Below are positions 1 through 7,526 of a DNA stretch of 12,968 nucleotides, one piece after another (position 1 is the stretch's first letter; every line of letters begins with the position of its first letter). Position numbers and translations under genes: made by a program. Source of the stretch: Balneolaceae bacterium (GTDB lineage: Bacteria; Bacteroidota; Rhodothermia; Balneolales; Balneolaceae); contig SLAU01000233.1 in NCBI GenBank assembly GCA_007126675.1, positions 1-12,968 on the forward strand. The letters are read 5' to 3'. The notes beneath the pieces are model-generated. The model was given only the letters and a program-made list of their open reading frames with translations. It ran no database searches and was not told the origin of the DNA.

Positions 1-643
1 CATTATTTGTAAATGGACCTATACAATCGAATGAAGATGCAAATGCAACAAGTCCATGCCGGGAAACACGCCCATAAGTTGGCTTTAAACCTATAACTCC
101 ACAGTATGCAGCAGGCTGACGTATAGAACCGCCTGTGTCAGAGCCCAGTGCAATACTGCACATATCGGCTGCCACAGCTGCACCACTTCCACCGCTTGAT
201 CCCCCTGAAACATGATCGGTATTCACCGGGTTTTTGGTAGCTCCGTAAATACTGTTTTCGGTGGATGAGCCCATCGCAAATTCATCCATATTGGTTCGGG
301 CAATTAAAAGTGCATCTTCTTTCAGAAGTTTTTCAATGACCGTTGCATCATAAACACTTTCAAAATTTTTCAGAATGTTACTTGAACAGGTTACTTTTTT
401 CCCTTTTTCACAAATAACATCTTTAACACCAATAACAGCACCGGCCATAGATCCGGCAGTACCATCTTCAATCTTTTTTTGAATTTCCTGAGCTCTCTTT
501 ATTACCTCACTTTCATCATACTGTACAACAGCATTTACCTCAGGGTTTTTTTCTTGAATTGTTTTCAGATAGGATTGGGCTAATTCAGTGATCGTCAGCT
601 TACCGTTCTCCAACAGCTTTCGGGTAGCAACCAGGTTGTTCAT
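1..643 (-). CDS. gatA: Asp-tRNA(Asn)/Glu-tRNA(Gln) amidotransferase subunit A, N-terminal part (runs off left edge)
   Basis: Catalytic amidase subunit of GatCAB, which converts Glu-tRNA(Gln) or Asp-tRNA(Asn) to the amidated forms in the cytoplasm, with ammonia released from glutamine. I translated the minus strand from the ATG at 643: 214 codons are visible with no stop before the edge. The amidase-signature Ser-cisSer-Lys triad is clear: Lys74 in IGVKD, Ser149 in the glycine/serine-rich GGSSGGSGAA stretch and Ser173 in SDTGGSIRQPA. The spacings (75 and 24 residues) equal those of characterised GatA proteins. The start is supported by the typical GatA opening and by the short 8 bp gap after the tatA stop, which suggests co-transcription with tatA. 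Family assignment is near certain. Only the choice between GatA and a generic amidase is inferred, from the GatA-like N-terminus and the NMDEFAMGSSTENS segment. Confidence 0.95.
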   Translation of the reverse strand, partial: MNNLVATRKLLENGKLTITELAQSYLKTIQEKNPEVNAVVQYDESEVIKRAQEIQKKIEDGTAGSMAGAVIGVKDVICEKGKKVTCSSNILKNFESVYDATVIEKLLKEDALLIARTNMDEFAMGSSTENSIYGATKNPVNTDHVSGGSSGGSGAAVAADMCSIALGSDTGGSIRQPAAYCGVIGLKPTYGRVSRHGLVAFASSFDCIGPFTNN

Positions 644-651
644 GCAAATAA

Positions 652-900
652 TTAATTTTTATCAGATTCAGATTCAGATTCAGATTTAGCTTTTTTTTCT
701 TCAGTTCTTTTGTACTCAGCAGGTTCTTTTTCTTCTTCGGCTCCTTTATCAATCTCTCTTTTTAAATCGTCAGAGGCTTTACGGAACTCTTTAATGCCCT
801 GTCCTAAACCTCTTGCGAGTTCAGGAATACGCTTGGCTCCAAAAAAAAGCAATATTACAAGTACAATAATTACAATTTCTATTCCACTTGGCATTCCCAT
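652..900 (-). CDS. tatA: Sec-independent (twin-arginine) translocase protein TatA/TatE family
   Basis: Small inner-membrane protein that forms the channel of the Tat pathway, which exports folded proteins bearing twin-arginine signals. The 82-residue product has the family layout: a short periplasmic start, one membrane helix (about residues 7-20), the conserved Phe20-Gly21 hinge, then an amphipathic helix (KRIPELARGLGQGIKEFRKA, 23-42) and a highly charged tail. The tail ends in SESESESD, encoded by four tandem copies of a 6-base unit. A second ATG two codons downstream (894) could also be the start. I see no strong ribosome binding site before either. It lies 8 bp ahead of gatA on the same strand and is divergent from the 1084 gene. 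TatA and TatB cannot be fully separated by sequence, but length and the lack of a long C-terminal domain favour TatA. Confidence 0.93.
   Translation of the reverse strand: MGMPSGIEIVIIVLVILLFFGAKRIPELARGLGQGIKEFRKASDDLKREIDKGAEEEKEPAEYKRTEEKKAKSESESESDKN
662..685. repeat. Hexanucleotide tandem repeat inside the tatA tail
   Basis: Four perfect copies of TCAGAT on the plus strand, coding for Ser-Glu dipeptides in the C-terminal tail of TatA on the minus strand. The unit is six bases, so copy-number change would lengthen or shorten the acidic tail without a frameshift. Confidence 0.85.
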
Positions 901-965
901 AGTATAATATTTTTGAATATTGGATTGTTGTTAGGGAACCAAGATAAAGAATATTTTATTGACCT

Positions 966-998
966 TTTGAACAGGAATTGAAAAAAATGTTACCTTTG
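966..998 (+). promoter_or_regulatory. Bacteroidota-type promoter for the 1084 gene and its downstream genes
   Basis: TTTG at 966-969 is followed after 21 bases by TACCTTTG at 991-998. This is an exact match to the -33/-7 pattern TTTG and TAnnTTTG described for the primary sigma factor of Bacteroides and relatives. Transcription would begin about 5-8 bases downstream, leaving a leader of roughly 75-80 bases before the ATG at 1084. A purine-rich stretch (AGAGAAAGAA) just before that ATG may help ribosome binding. Confidence 0.6.
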
Positions 999-1083
999 TT
1001 CCCATTTTATTTGCATTTGTCATCTACAAACAGTTTATAACAAACACAAGAAATTACATCCTTAATAGAGAAAGAACACAATT

Positions 1084-1338
1084 ATGATTTGGACAGTTGA
1101 ATTAGCAGCCGTATTAGACGACGCCCCTTTTCCCGCAACAAGGGAAGAATTGATTGAATGGGCTGAAAGAAACGGACTGCCGCAACAAGCAATCGATAAT
1201 CTATATGAGCTTGAAGAGCTTGCCGAAGGTGAAGATACCATTTATGAAGGTATTGAAGATATCTGGCCTGACTATATCCGAAAAGAAGACTTCTTCCACA
1301 ATGAAGAGGATGAAGGATTTGACTATGATGATGTATAA
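1084..1338 (+). CDS. Small acidic DUF2795-like protein
   Basis: 84-residue cytoplasmic protein with no signal peptide or membrane segment. Residues about 9-50 (FPATREELIEWAERNGLPQQAIDNLYEL) resemble the DUF2795 pattern, in which a Phe-Pro-Ala-x-Lys/Arg motif precedes a short helical pair. In that family the residues Leu-Pro-x-x-x-Tyr usually follow; here the segment ELAEGEDTIYEGIEDIW fills that place. The C-terminus is strongly acidic (EDEGFDYDDV). The family has no established biochemical role, so I give no function. It sits directly behind a good promoter match and 68 bp ahead of the Omp85 gene on the same strand, so it may be the first gene of that transcript. The ATG at 1084 fits because the conserved region starts within ten residues of it. 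Confidence 0.8.
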   Translation: MIWTVELAAVLDDAPFPATREELIEWAERNGLPQQAIDNLYELEELAEGEDTIYEGIEDIWPDYIRKEDFFHNEEDEGFDYDDV

Positions 1339-1406
1339 GTTATCGATGCCCTTTTCGTTTACCGGTTAAATTCACTGCAAAGGGTTATTGATTCACCTTT
1401 TAATAA

Positions 1407-3776
1407 ATGACTAAAACGTCTTTACGTCTGTTTGCCGTAATTTGCTTTTCAGCATTTTTTTATCTGCAACCGGACCTTTCATTTGCACAAAATAACTTAT
1501 CGGTACAGAATGCTGATCAGGAATCTGAAAAAGTAATACGGATCGTACGCTTCTCAGGCAACGAGCAGATCAGAACCAGTCAGCTAAAAACGCTCGTCAG
1601 AACTGAAAATAATCGCGAATTTCTTGGAATACCGAGATTTACTCCATGGTATTACCTGTGGCGGGCTATCCGAATCGGTGAATCACCGGCATATCTGAAC
1701 AGGGAAACTGTGGCCAACGATATTGAAAGAATTGAGCTTTTTTATGAAAATAAGGGCTTTTTTGAAGTAAGCGTAGATACTACAATCATTGAGTACAGAG
1801 AAAACCGTGTAGAGGTTTCTTTTATCATCGATGAAGGTAACAGATCAAAAATCAGATCCATTGGGTACACCGGCCTGCCGTCATTTGAAAGTCCATCACT
1901 GCGAGACCGTTTCTTTGACGAAAGCCGGTTTTACGGCAGAAAGAAAAATGATTCTACGTTTACTGTAAATCAAGACTATTCAGCCCAGGAACTACGAAGA
2001 GAACAAACAAGGATTATCAACTTTTTGAAAGATAACGGGTATGCCGCTGTGCAGAGAGATTCGGTGCGGGCATTAGTAAAATCCGTACCTGATGAAAACC
2101 ATACCTATGATGTTTTATACCGGATTCGTCCGGGAAGTTTCTACACATTTGGTGATGTGAAGATAACTTTGAAAGGACCTGAAGGTTCAAGTAATTTTGA
2201 TCAAACCCTTACCCTTGATGAAGAACCTTATGCAACATCCGGTAATAAAGTAACGATGGAAAAACAGGATGCTGCACAAACCCGGTTCAGTTTGTTAACC
2301 GATCTGCTTCATGTTAAACCGGGAACAACTTTCAATCAGTCCGCTTATCTGCGTTCGGTGAATGCTTTTCAAAATGCCGGGATATTTATGACGAACAGAT
2401 TTGGATTGAGTGAAGACGGTAGTATTCCCGACTTCAGAAAAGATCAGATTCCGGTTTTCTTTGAGCTTCAGACGATCCCAAAACATTCGATCAGAACGGA
2501 AGTATTCGGAATGAGAAGGTTTGGATTTGGTACCGGTTTTGGGATCAATTATAACAATAATAACCTCAGGGGCCGGGCTGATAATCTTACAATTGGAGTG
2601 AATACAAGCCTTGAATTTGTAAGCTCGGGAACACTGCCCGAAAACTTTATGGTGGAAGGTTCCACAATCTTCCAGAGTTATGAGATAAGGACTGAATACA
2701 CCCTTCCAAGACTAAATTTCCCGTTTTCATTTATTGATGAGAGAGGATGGGGAGAAAGCAGCAGAACCCGGTATGGTTTAACATACAGCCAGTCGAACCA
2801 GTTATTCTTTGATATTAACTCAGATATCAGGTTTAACCTCCGGTATGAACTTAACCATACTGACCGGCTTACAAGCCTTTTCGATTTAATTGAAATGGAT
2901 GTTATCGATGCTGAATTGTCCACTCCATTCAGACAAAATCTCGAGGATGAGTTTGGAGTAAACTCAGTTGAGTTTTTGAGGATTGAGGAAGATTTTCGTC
3001 CTCAGTTTTCATCAATTCTCCGTTATACAATAAGAAGCAGAAACACAGATATTGTAAAACGTAATTTTGGCCATTTAGCTGAGTTTTCGATCGCTATTGG
3101 TGGTAATGTACCTTATTTGATGGACCGATACCTGTTCAGCCCCGGAGATATTCAAAACACGATTCCCTCTCCTTTTGGAATTTCAACGAATGCATTGTCT
3201 TACAGCCGTTTTTTAAAGTATACAGCAGATTATCGCCGATATATTGAATTAAGGCCAAGTACTGTTTTCGCTATTCGCGGATTTGCAGGTTTTGCACAGC
3301 CAATATTCCAGAGCGAAAGTGTTCCTCTTAGCAGACGTTTTTTTGCCGGAGGCAGTAACGACATACGGGGATGGAACGCATTTCAGCTTGGCCCGGGAAG
3401 TATCAGCTCCGAAGATGTGACTGTACAGGGTGGTGAGGTTAAACTTGCAGCATATAAAGAATTCAGACAGGTACTTGTACAGCGATTCTTGAATGGCCAG
3501 TGGCTGGTTGCCTGGCATACAGATGCCGGAAATATCTGGTACGGTTCACGAACTTCACTTTTAGATGATGACGGAAATGAACTTTTAGATGACGGACGAT
3601 TTTATTTTGACAGATTTTATGAGCAAATTGCTGTGGGTTCCGGTTTCGGTATCCGGATAGACTGGGATTTCCTGGTTATCCGATTTGACCTTACCTACCG
3701 CATCCACGATTTACAACGCGGTTGGTTTAACAATTCCGATTCCTTTTTTAGCTTTGGTATTGGTCATTCCTTCTAA
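1407..3776 (+). CDS. Omp85-superfamily outer-membrane protein (BamA/TamA-like)
   Basis: Likely outer-membrane beta-barrel assembly or translocation factor. The 789-residue precursor starts with a signal peptide (residues 1 to about 27; hydrophobic core, likely cleavage near SFA-QNN). There is no lipobox cysteine, unlike the lipoprotein TamL. Then come POTRA-like periplasmic repeats: about residues 40-148 (IRIVRFSGNEQIRTSQL through VSFIIDEGNRSKI) and 150-250 (RSIGYTGLPSF through GSFYTFGDVKI), with a probable third up to about 350. The rest is a barrel rich in alternating aromatic residues. It contains DIRGW at 652-656, the counterpart of the VRGF/Y motif on barrel loop L6 of Omp85 proteins, and ends in the typical terminal Phe. 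Fewer POTRA units than classical BamA make a TamA-like or auxiliary role possible. A cyclic-nucleotide-fold gene starts 13 bp after the stop. Confidence 0.9.
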   Translation: MTKTSLRLFAVICFSAFFYLQPDLSFAQNNLSVQNADQESEKVIRIVRFSGNEQIRTSQLKTLVRTENNREFLGIPRFTPWYYLWRAIRIGESPAYLNRETVANDIERIELFYENKGFFEVSVDTTIIEYRENRVEVSFIIDEGNRSKIRSIGYTGLPSFESPSLRDRFFDESRFYGRKKNDSTFTVNQDYSAQELRREQTRIINFLKDNGYAAVQRDSVRALVKSVPDENHTYDVLYRIRPGSFYTFGDVKITLKGPEGSSNFDQTLTLDEEPYATSGNKVTMEKQDAAQTRFSLLTDLLHVKPGTTFNQSAYLRSVNAFQNAGIFMTNRFGLSEDGSIPDFRKDQIPVFFELQTIPKHSIRTEVFGMRRFGFGTGFGINYNNNNLRGRADNLTIGVNTSLEFVSSGTLPENFMVEGSTIFQSYEIRTEYTLPRLNFPFSFIDERGWGESSRTRYGLTYSQSNQLFFDINSDIRFNLRYELNHTDRLTSLFDLIEMDVIDAELSTPFRQNLEDEFGVNSVEFLRIEEDFRPQFSSILRYTIRSRNTDIVKRNFGHLAEFSIAIGGNVPYLMDRYLFSPGDIQNTIPSPFGISTNALSYSRFLKYTADYRRYIELRPSTVFAIRGFAGFAQPIFQSESVPLSRRFFAGGSNDIRGWNAFQLGPGSISSEDVTVQGGEVKLAAYKEFRQVLVQRFLNGQWLVAWHTDAGNIWYGSRTSLLDDDGNELLDDGRFYFDRFYEQIAVGSGFGIRIDWDFLVIRFDLTYRIHDLQRGWFNNSDSFFSFGIGHSF

Positions 3777-3789
3777 AAAATCTACAGCA

Positions 3790-4344
3790 ATGTTTAGCAA
3801 AAACAATTTCAGCAGAATAAAAAAACAAACGAGCATCATTTTTAAATCTTCGTTCCTTTCCGGTTTGAGCATGGCTGAGAGGTATGAATTTTTACAGCTT
3901 TGCCACCGCAGAAGCTATAAAGAGGGAGAGTATATTTTTTATCAAAACGACCCCGGAACCGGTATGTACTTTATTGAAGAGGGAAATGTTCAGCTACAAG
4001 TTGTTAACAACCTTGAAGACCCCGAAACCGGTAGAGTTACTTTTATGCTCGAACCCTCCGATCATTTCGGTTCCATGTCGATTGGATATGAACTTCGTAG
4101 AATGTCATCAGCCAAATGTATGACCGACTGCACGCTGCTTGGATTTTTCAAACCGGACTTTGAAACTCTGAAAAAAAGACACCCGGAAATTGCCGTTAAA
4201 CTACTCGAAGCCATATCTAACCTTGCTATGAGGCAGCTTGAGCTAACCATGCGAAAACTATGCGAAGCCGCAGACACCAAAACCGCATTCGCTATTCAAT
4301 TCGAAACACATTACGATAAACCAAAAGAAGAAGATTCAAATTAA
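3790..4344 (+). CDS. Cyclic-nucleotide-binding-fold protein lacking a DNA-binding domain
   Basis: 184-residue cytoplasmic protein with a Crp/Fnr-type beta-roll (about residues 22-125: LSMAERYEFLQLC, GEYIFYQNDPGTGMYFIEEGNVQL, SDHFGSMSIGYELRR, CTLLGFF). A helix corresponding to the dimer helix follows (about 126-160). The protein then ends after a short polar tail, with no helix-turn-helix. In cAMP receptors the phosphate-binding cassette reads Phe-Gly-Glu followed by Arg-Ser/Thr-Ala. Here it is FGSMS (93-97) and RRMSSA (103-108), so the ribose-binding Glu is missing and ligand binding is uncertain. I chose the ATG at 3790 because the frame upstream of it overlaps the Omp85 gene and encodes nothing family-like. 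Its stop TAA shares a base with the next ATG (TAATG at 4342-4346), so it is probably translationally coupled to rlmD. Function unknown. Confidence 0.85.
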   Translation: MFSKNNFSRIKKQTSIIFKSSFLSGLSMAERYEFLQLCHRRSYKEGEYIFYQNDPGTGMYFIEEGNVQLQVVNNLEDPETGRVTFMLEPSDHFGSMSIGYELRRMSSAKCMTDCTLLGFFKPDFETLKKRHPEIAVKLLEAISNLAMRQLELTMRKLCEAADTKTAFAIQFETHYDKPKEEDSN

Positions 4345-5753
4345 TGGCTTTAAAGAAAGGACAGGAATTTGAATGCGAAATTGAATCAACTGCCTTTAAG
4401 GGCAAAGGAATTGCAAAAATAGACGGGCTGGCAGTTTTTATTCCGGGAACAGCTCCGGGCGATCGTGTGAAAGCGCGCGTAATCAAAAAAAAGAAAAAGT
4501 ACAGGGAGGCAAAGCTCCTCGAGGTTCTTGAACCTTCTCCTCACAGAATTGACCCGATGTGCAGCCATGCTAAAGTTTGCGGCGGATGTACGTGGCAGCA
4601 TATCCCCTATGACAAGCAGCTTGAGTATAAAGAAGGCCATGTTAGAGATCATATTGAACGAATAGCCGGTTTGCCGCCTAACATCGTTAAACCCATCATT
4701 GGGTGCGATACCCCGTTTTATTACCGGAACAAAATGGAGTACAGTTTTGGCACAAAACGATGGCTCACCGAAGAAGAGATCAACAGGGATGAGTTTGTGG
4801 ATGACACCGCTTTTGCCGCCGGCCTCCACGCTCCGGGCAGATATGACAAAATTCTGAACCTGAACGAATGTCATCTGCAAAACCCAATCTCATACAAAAT
4901 TCTGGATTATGTTAGATCCTATTGCAAAGAGAATTCAATTCCTGCATTTGATACGCATAACAGAGAAGGATTTATGCGCCATTTAATGATTCGTAATTCG
5001 CATTACACGAGCGATCTGATGGTGAATTTGGTTACCTACAAGGATGATCAGAAACTGATGAAAACGTTATCTGAGCATCTGCTGCAGGCTTTTCCGGAGA
5101 TCACAACAATCGTCAATAATGTGAATGATCAGCCCAATCCAACCGCTGTTGGCAGATATGAGCATGTTTTACACGGAAAGGGATTTATTGTGGATCACAT
5201 TGGCGGTTATACATTTAAAATTCACCCCAATGCATTTTTCCAGACAAATACGGCCCAGGCCGAGAAACTTTACGATACGGCCCTGAAGTTTGCAAACCTA
5301 CAACCCGGCGAAAAAGCTTTTGACCTCTATTGCGGAGTCGGCACGTTAACCCTCTACCTGTGCAAAGCCGGCAGCCGTGTAATTGGGATTGAATTGGTAG
5401 ATGTGGCGATCGAGAATGCAAATATCAATGCAAGGGAAAACGGAATTGAAAATGTGGAATTTGTTAAGGGTGATATGAAAGACACCTTTAACGAACAGTT
5501 TCTGGAACAGCACGGAAAACCTGATTGTATCATTACAGATCCACCGCGTTCGGGTATGCACCCTGACGTGGTGACCAGGCTGGCGGAATTAAAAACAGAT
5601 AGACTGATCTACGTGAGCTGTAATCCATCCACACAGGCCCGTGATTTGAAAATACTGAAGGAGTCTTACCATATTGAAGCTGTTCAGCCCGTGGATATGT
5701 TCCCGCAAACCTATCACATCGAGGCTGTGGCTAAGTTAGTCAGAAAAACCTGA
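4344..5753 (+). CDS. rlmD: 23S rRNA (uracil-5)-methyltransferase RlmD/RumA family
   Basis: S-adenosylmethionine-dependent enzyme that makes 5-methyluridine in 23S rRNA (position 1939 in E. coli for RlmD). An N-terminal TRAM/OB-fold domain spans about residues 1-62. The 4Fe-4S cluster ligands are clear: Cys73, Cys79 and Cys82 (C-x5-CGGC) with a distant Cys176. The C-terminal Rossmann methyltransferase domain has the SAM motif DLYCGVGT (327-334), the TDPPRSG motif (398-404), the catalytic nucleophile Cys426 in VSCNPST and the proposed general base Glu460 in YHIEAV. Length (469) is close to the family norm. The start codon overlaps the previous stop by one base. The RumA family also contains RlmC and TrmA-like enzymes. 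The full cysteine set excludes TrmA, but which uridine is modified is inferred from homology only. Confidence 0.93.
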   Translation: MALKKGQEFECEIESTAFKGKGIAKIDGLAVFIPGTAPGDRVKARVIKKKKKYREAKLLEVLEPSPHRIDPMCSHAKVCGGCTWQHIPYDKQLEYKEGHVRDHIERIAGLPPNIVKPIIGCDTPFYYRNKMEYSFGTKRWLTEEEINRDEFVDDTAFAAGLHAPGRYDKILNLNECHLQNPISYKILDYVRSYCKENSIPAFDTHNREGFMRHLMIRNSHYTSDLMVNLVTYKDDQKLMKTLSEHLLQAFPEITTIVNNVNDQPNPTAVGRYEHVLHGKGFIVDHIGGYTFKIHPNAFFQTNTAQAEKLYDTALKFANLQPGEKAFDLYCGVGTLTLYLCKAGSRVIGIELVDVAIENANINARENGIENVEFVKGDMKDTFNEQFLEQHGKPDCIITDPPRSGMHPDVVTRLAELKTDRLIYVSCNPSTQARDLKILKESYHIEAVQPVDMFPQTYHIEAVAKLVRKT

Positions 5754-5791
5754 TTTGAAACGGCTGTAACAGATCTGCGGTTTGTTCAACT

Positions 5792-7267
5792 ATGAAAAAT
5801 GAAAATGCTATCGTAATCGGAGCCGGTATTGGTGGACTTGCAACCGCCTGCCTGCTCGCTACTGAAGGAATCCGCACAACCGTTTTAGAAAAGAACGATA
5901 CGCCGGGTGGTAAAATGCAGGAATATATTGAGGCCGGTTACCGGTTCGATACCGGGCCAAGCCTGTTAACGATGCCTTTTTTGCTCGAAAAGCTATTCAG
6001 CCGGTGCGGAAAAAATCTGAATGATTACCTTGAATTTTCAGAGCCTGAAATAATTTGCAGATATTTTTACAGCGACGGTACTTTGTTCGACTCTTACTCC
6101 GATCCTGATAAAGCAATCAAAGAAGTGCAAAATATAGCTCCTGCTGATGCTGATGCATATCGTAGTTTTCTCAACTATACTGAAGATTTATACAGCAAAA
6201 CCGCTGACTCGTTTCTATTCAATCCGCTCTACGAATTTAAAGACCTTAAATCTTTAAACTGGCTGGATCTGTTATCTATTGACGCCTTTTCAACCGTATC
6301 GGATAAAGTGGATCAATATTTTGAATCAGATTATTTAAGGCAGTTCTTTAAACGCTTTACCACGTATAATGGGTCATCACCCTTTAAAGCACCCGCAACG
6401 CTGAATGTGATTCCTCATGTGGAGCTTAATCAGGGCGGATACTATGTACAAGGCGGACTCTACCGGATTGCAGAATCTCTTGAAATACTTGCTAAAGAAC
6501 TTGGCGTTACGTTCAGATACAACACACCTGTAACTGAAATAATGGTCAAACAGAAAGAGGCCACCGGTGTTAAAGCAGAAAACGGAGAAGTTCTGAATGC
6601 CGATCTTGTTTTTGCGAACAGTGATGCTACGGATACGATCGTTAATCTGTTGCCGGAATGCGCTTTGAGCAAGAGGAAACGAAACAGGCAAATAAAGATA
6701 GAACCCTCCTGCTCCGGTTTTGTCATAATGCTCGGATGTAATAAACAGTGGGAGCAGTTACGGCACCATAACATCTTTTTTTCATCTGATTACAAAAAAG
6801 AGTTTGAGCAGATTTTTGAACAAAAAGTGTTGCCTGATGATCCAACTATATACATAGCAAATACTTCTTACACTGATAAAAACCACGCACCTGAAGGCGG
6901 ATCAAATCTGTTCATTCTTATAAATGCTCCCTATTTGAGTGATGATCAGGATTGGGAATTATTATCTATAAATTATCGTGACAAAATAATCAAATTACTG
7001 TCTGATAGAGGTTTAAAAGATCTAGAAAATTCTATAAAGGTTGTTAAAACGATCACTCCTTTTGATTTTTATAACAGGTACGGATCTAACCGGGGCAGTA
7101 TATATGGCACATCATCAAACAACAAGTTTTCAGCTTTTTTACGTCCCAGAAATAAACTGCGGGAATTTGAAAATATTTATCTGACCGGCGGCAGTACGCA
7201 TCCGGGCGGAGGCATTCCCCTTGTGCTTTTATCTGCTTTTAATGCTTTAGAATTGATGAAGAGATGA
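5792..7267 (+). CDS. crtD: CrtI-family carotenoid desaturase, probably 1-hydroxycarotenoid 3,4-desaturase (CrtD)
   Basis: FAD-dependent carotene desaturase/amine-oxidase fold of 491 residues. The dinucleotide-binding motif GAGIGG (10-15) is followed by Glu33, the ADP-ribose binder in VLEKND. The C-terminal signature GGSTHPGGGIP (466-476) is typical of carotenoid desaturases. Several segments recall CrtD of flavobacteria and relatives rather than phytoene desaturase CrtI: RFDTGPSLLTMP (51-62, where CrtI of this group tends to have FDMGPSWYWMP), ICRYFYSDGT (88-97), and the HHNIFFSSDY and DDPTIYIANTS stretches. CrtD introduces a 3,4 double bond into a 1-hydroxylated acyclic end of a carotenoid. 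This call is from recalled family patterns, and CrtI or another desaturase remains possible. It starts 38 bp after rlmD on the same strand and ends in a convergent spacer. No crtB, crtI or hydratase gene is in the window. Confidence 0.75.
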   Translation: MKNENAIVIGAGIGGLATACLLATEGIRTTVLEKNDTPGGKMQEYIEAGYRFDTGPSLLTMPFLLEKLFSRCGKNLNDYLEFSEPEIICRYFYSDGTLFDSYSDPDKAIKEVQNIAPADADAYRSFLNYTEDLYSKTADSFLFNPLYEFKDLKSLNWLDLLSIDAFSTVSDKVDQYFESDYLRQFFKRFTTYNGSSPFKAPATLNVIPHVELNQGGYYVQGGLYRIAESLEILAKELGVTFRYNTPVTEIMVKQKEATGVKAENGEVLNADLVFANSDATDTIVNLLPECALSKRKRNRQIKIEPSCSGFVIMLGCNKQWEQLRHHNIFFSSDYKKEFEQIFEQKVLPDDPTIYIANTSYTDKNHAPEGGSNLFILINAPYLSDDQDWELLSINYRDKIIKLLSDRGLKDLENSIKVVKTITPFDFYNRYGSNRGSIYGTSSNNKFSAFLRPRNKLREFENIYLTGGSTHPGGGIPLVLLSAFNALELMKR

Positions 7268-7275
7268 GTTGTTTC

Positions 7276-7372
7276 GACCCTCCGGGTCTTATCCTGGTTT
7301 TCGTCCGCTCAGTTACCCGGCAATAAATTGCCGGGATAGAAAAATGATAAAAAAATAAAATCCTGTAAGGAT
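7276..7372. repeat. Three-palindrome intergenic repeat between convergent genes
   Basis: Three short inverted repeats in a row: GACCC-TCC-GGGTC (7276-7288), CCCGGCAAT-AA-ATTGCCGGG (7316-7335, nine-base perfect arms) and ATCCT-GTA-AGGAT (7360-7372). A run of A residues (7349-7360) separates the second and third. They lie between the stop of the desaturase gene and the stop of the minus-strand phosphodiesterase, so they may also act as a terminator in both directions. From memory, similar sets of short palindromes recur between genes in Bacteroidota. Repetition in this genome cannot be tested here. Confidence 0.6.
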
Positions 7373-7411
7373 GATACCAGCTCGTGGTTAATTCATAGCT
7401 GAATTTTTCTT

Positions 7412-7449
7412 GTGCTTTTGAGCGCTCAAAAGTGCCATGCCAAAAGCAC
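7412..7449. repeat. Perfect 18-base palindrome with a competing third arm
   Basis: CTTTTGAGCGCTCAAAAG (7415-7432) is a perfect palindrome. The segment GTGCTTTTG (7412-7420) can alternatively pair over nine bases with CAAAAGCAC (7441-7449), so two mutually exclusive hairpins are possible. It lies in the same convergent spacer, about 80 bp before the end of the minus-strand phosphodiesterase gene. The rest of the spacer up to 7526 holds no gene I can support. Confidence 0.55.
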
Positions 7450-7526
7450 CAATTTTGAGAAAATCGCAGGCTTATGAAATAATGGCGAAGCTGAGCCAGG
7501 GAAACGTTTTGAAAACCTTCACCTTC

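Noticed and set aside
3685..3789. N-terminal extension of the cyclic-nucleotide-fold protein
   Set aside because: The frame is open back to an ATG at 3685, but this stretch overlaps the end of the Omp85 gene and reads as low-complexity non-family sequence. The ATG at 3790 follows the Omp85 stop neatly.
4386..4880. 164-codon open frame on the minus strand
   Set aside because: It lies wholly inside rlmD, which has every expected motif on the plus strand. The minus frame shows no recognisable domain.
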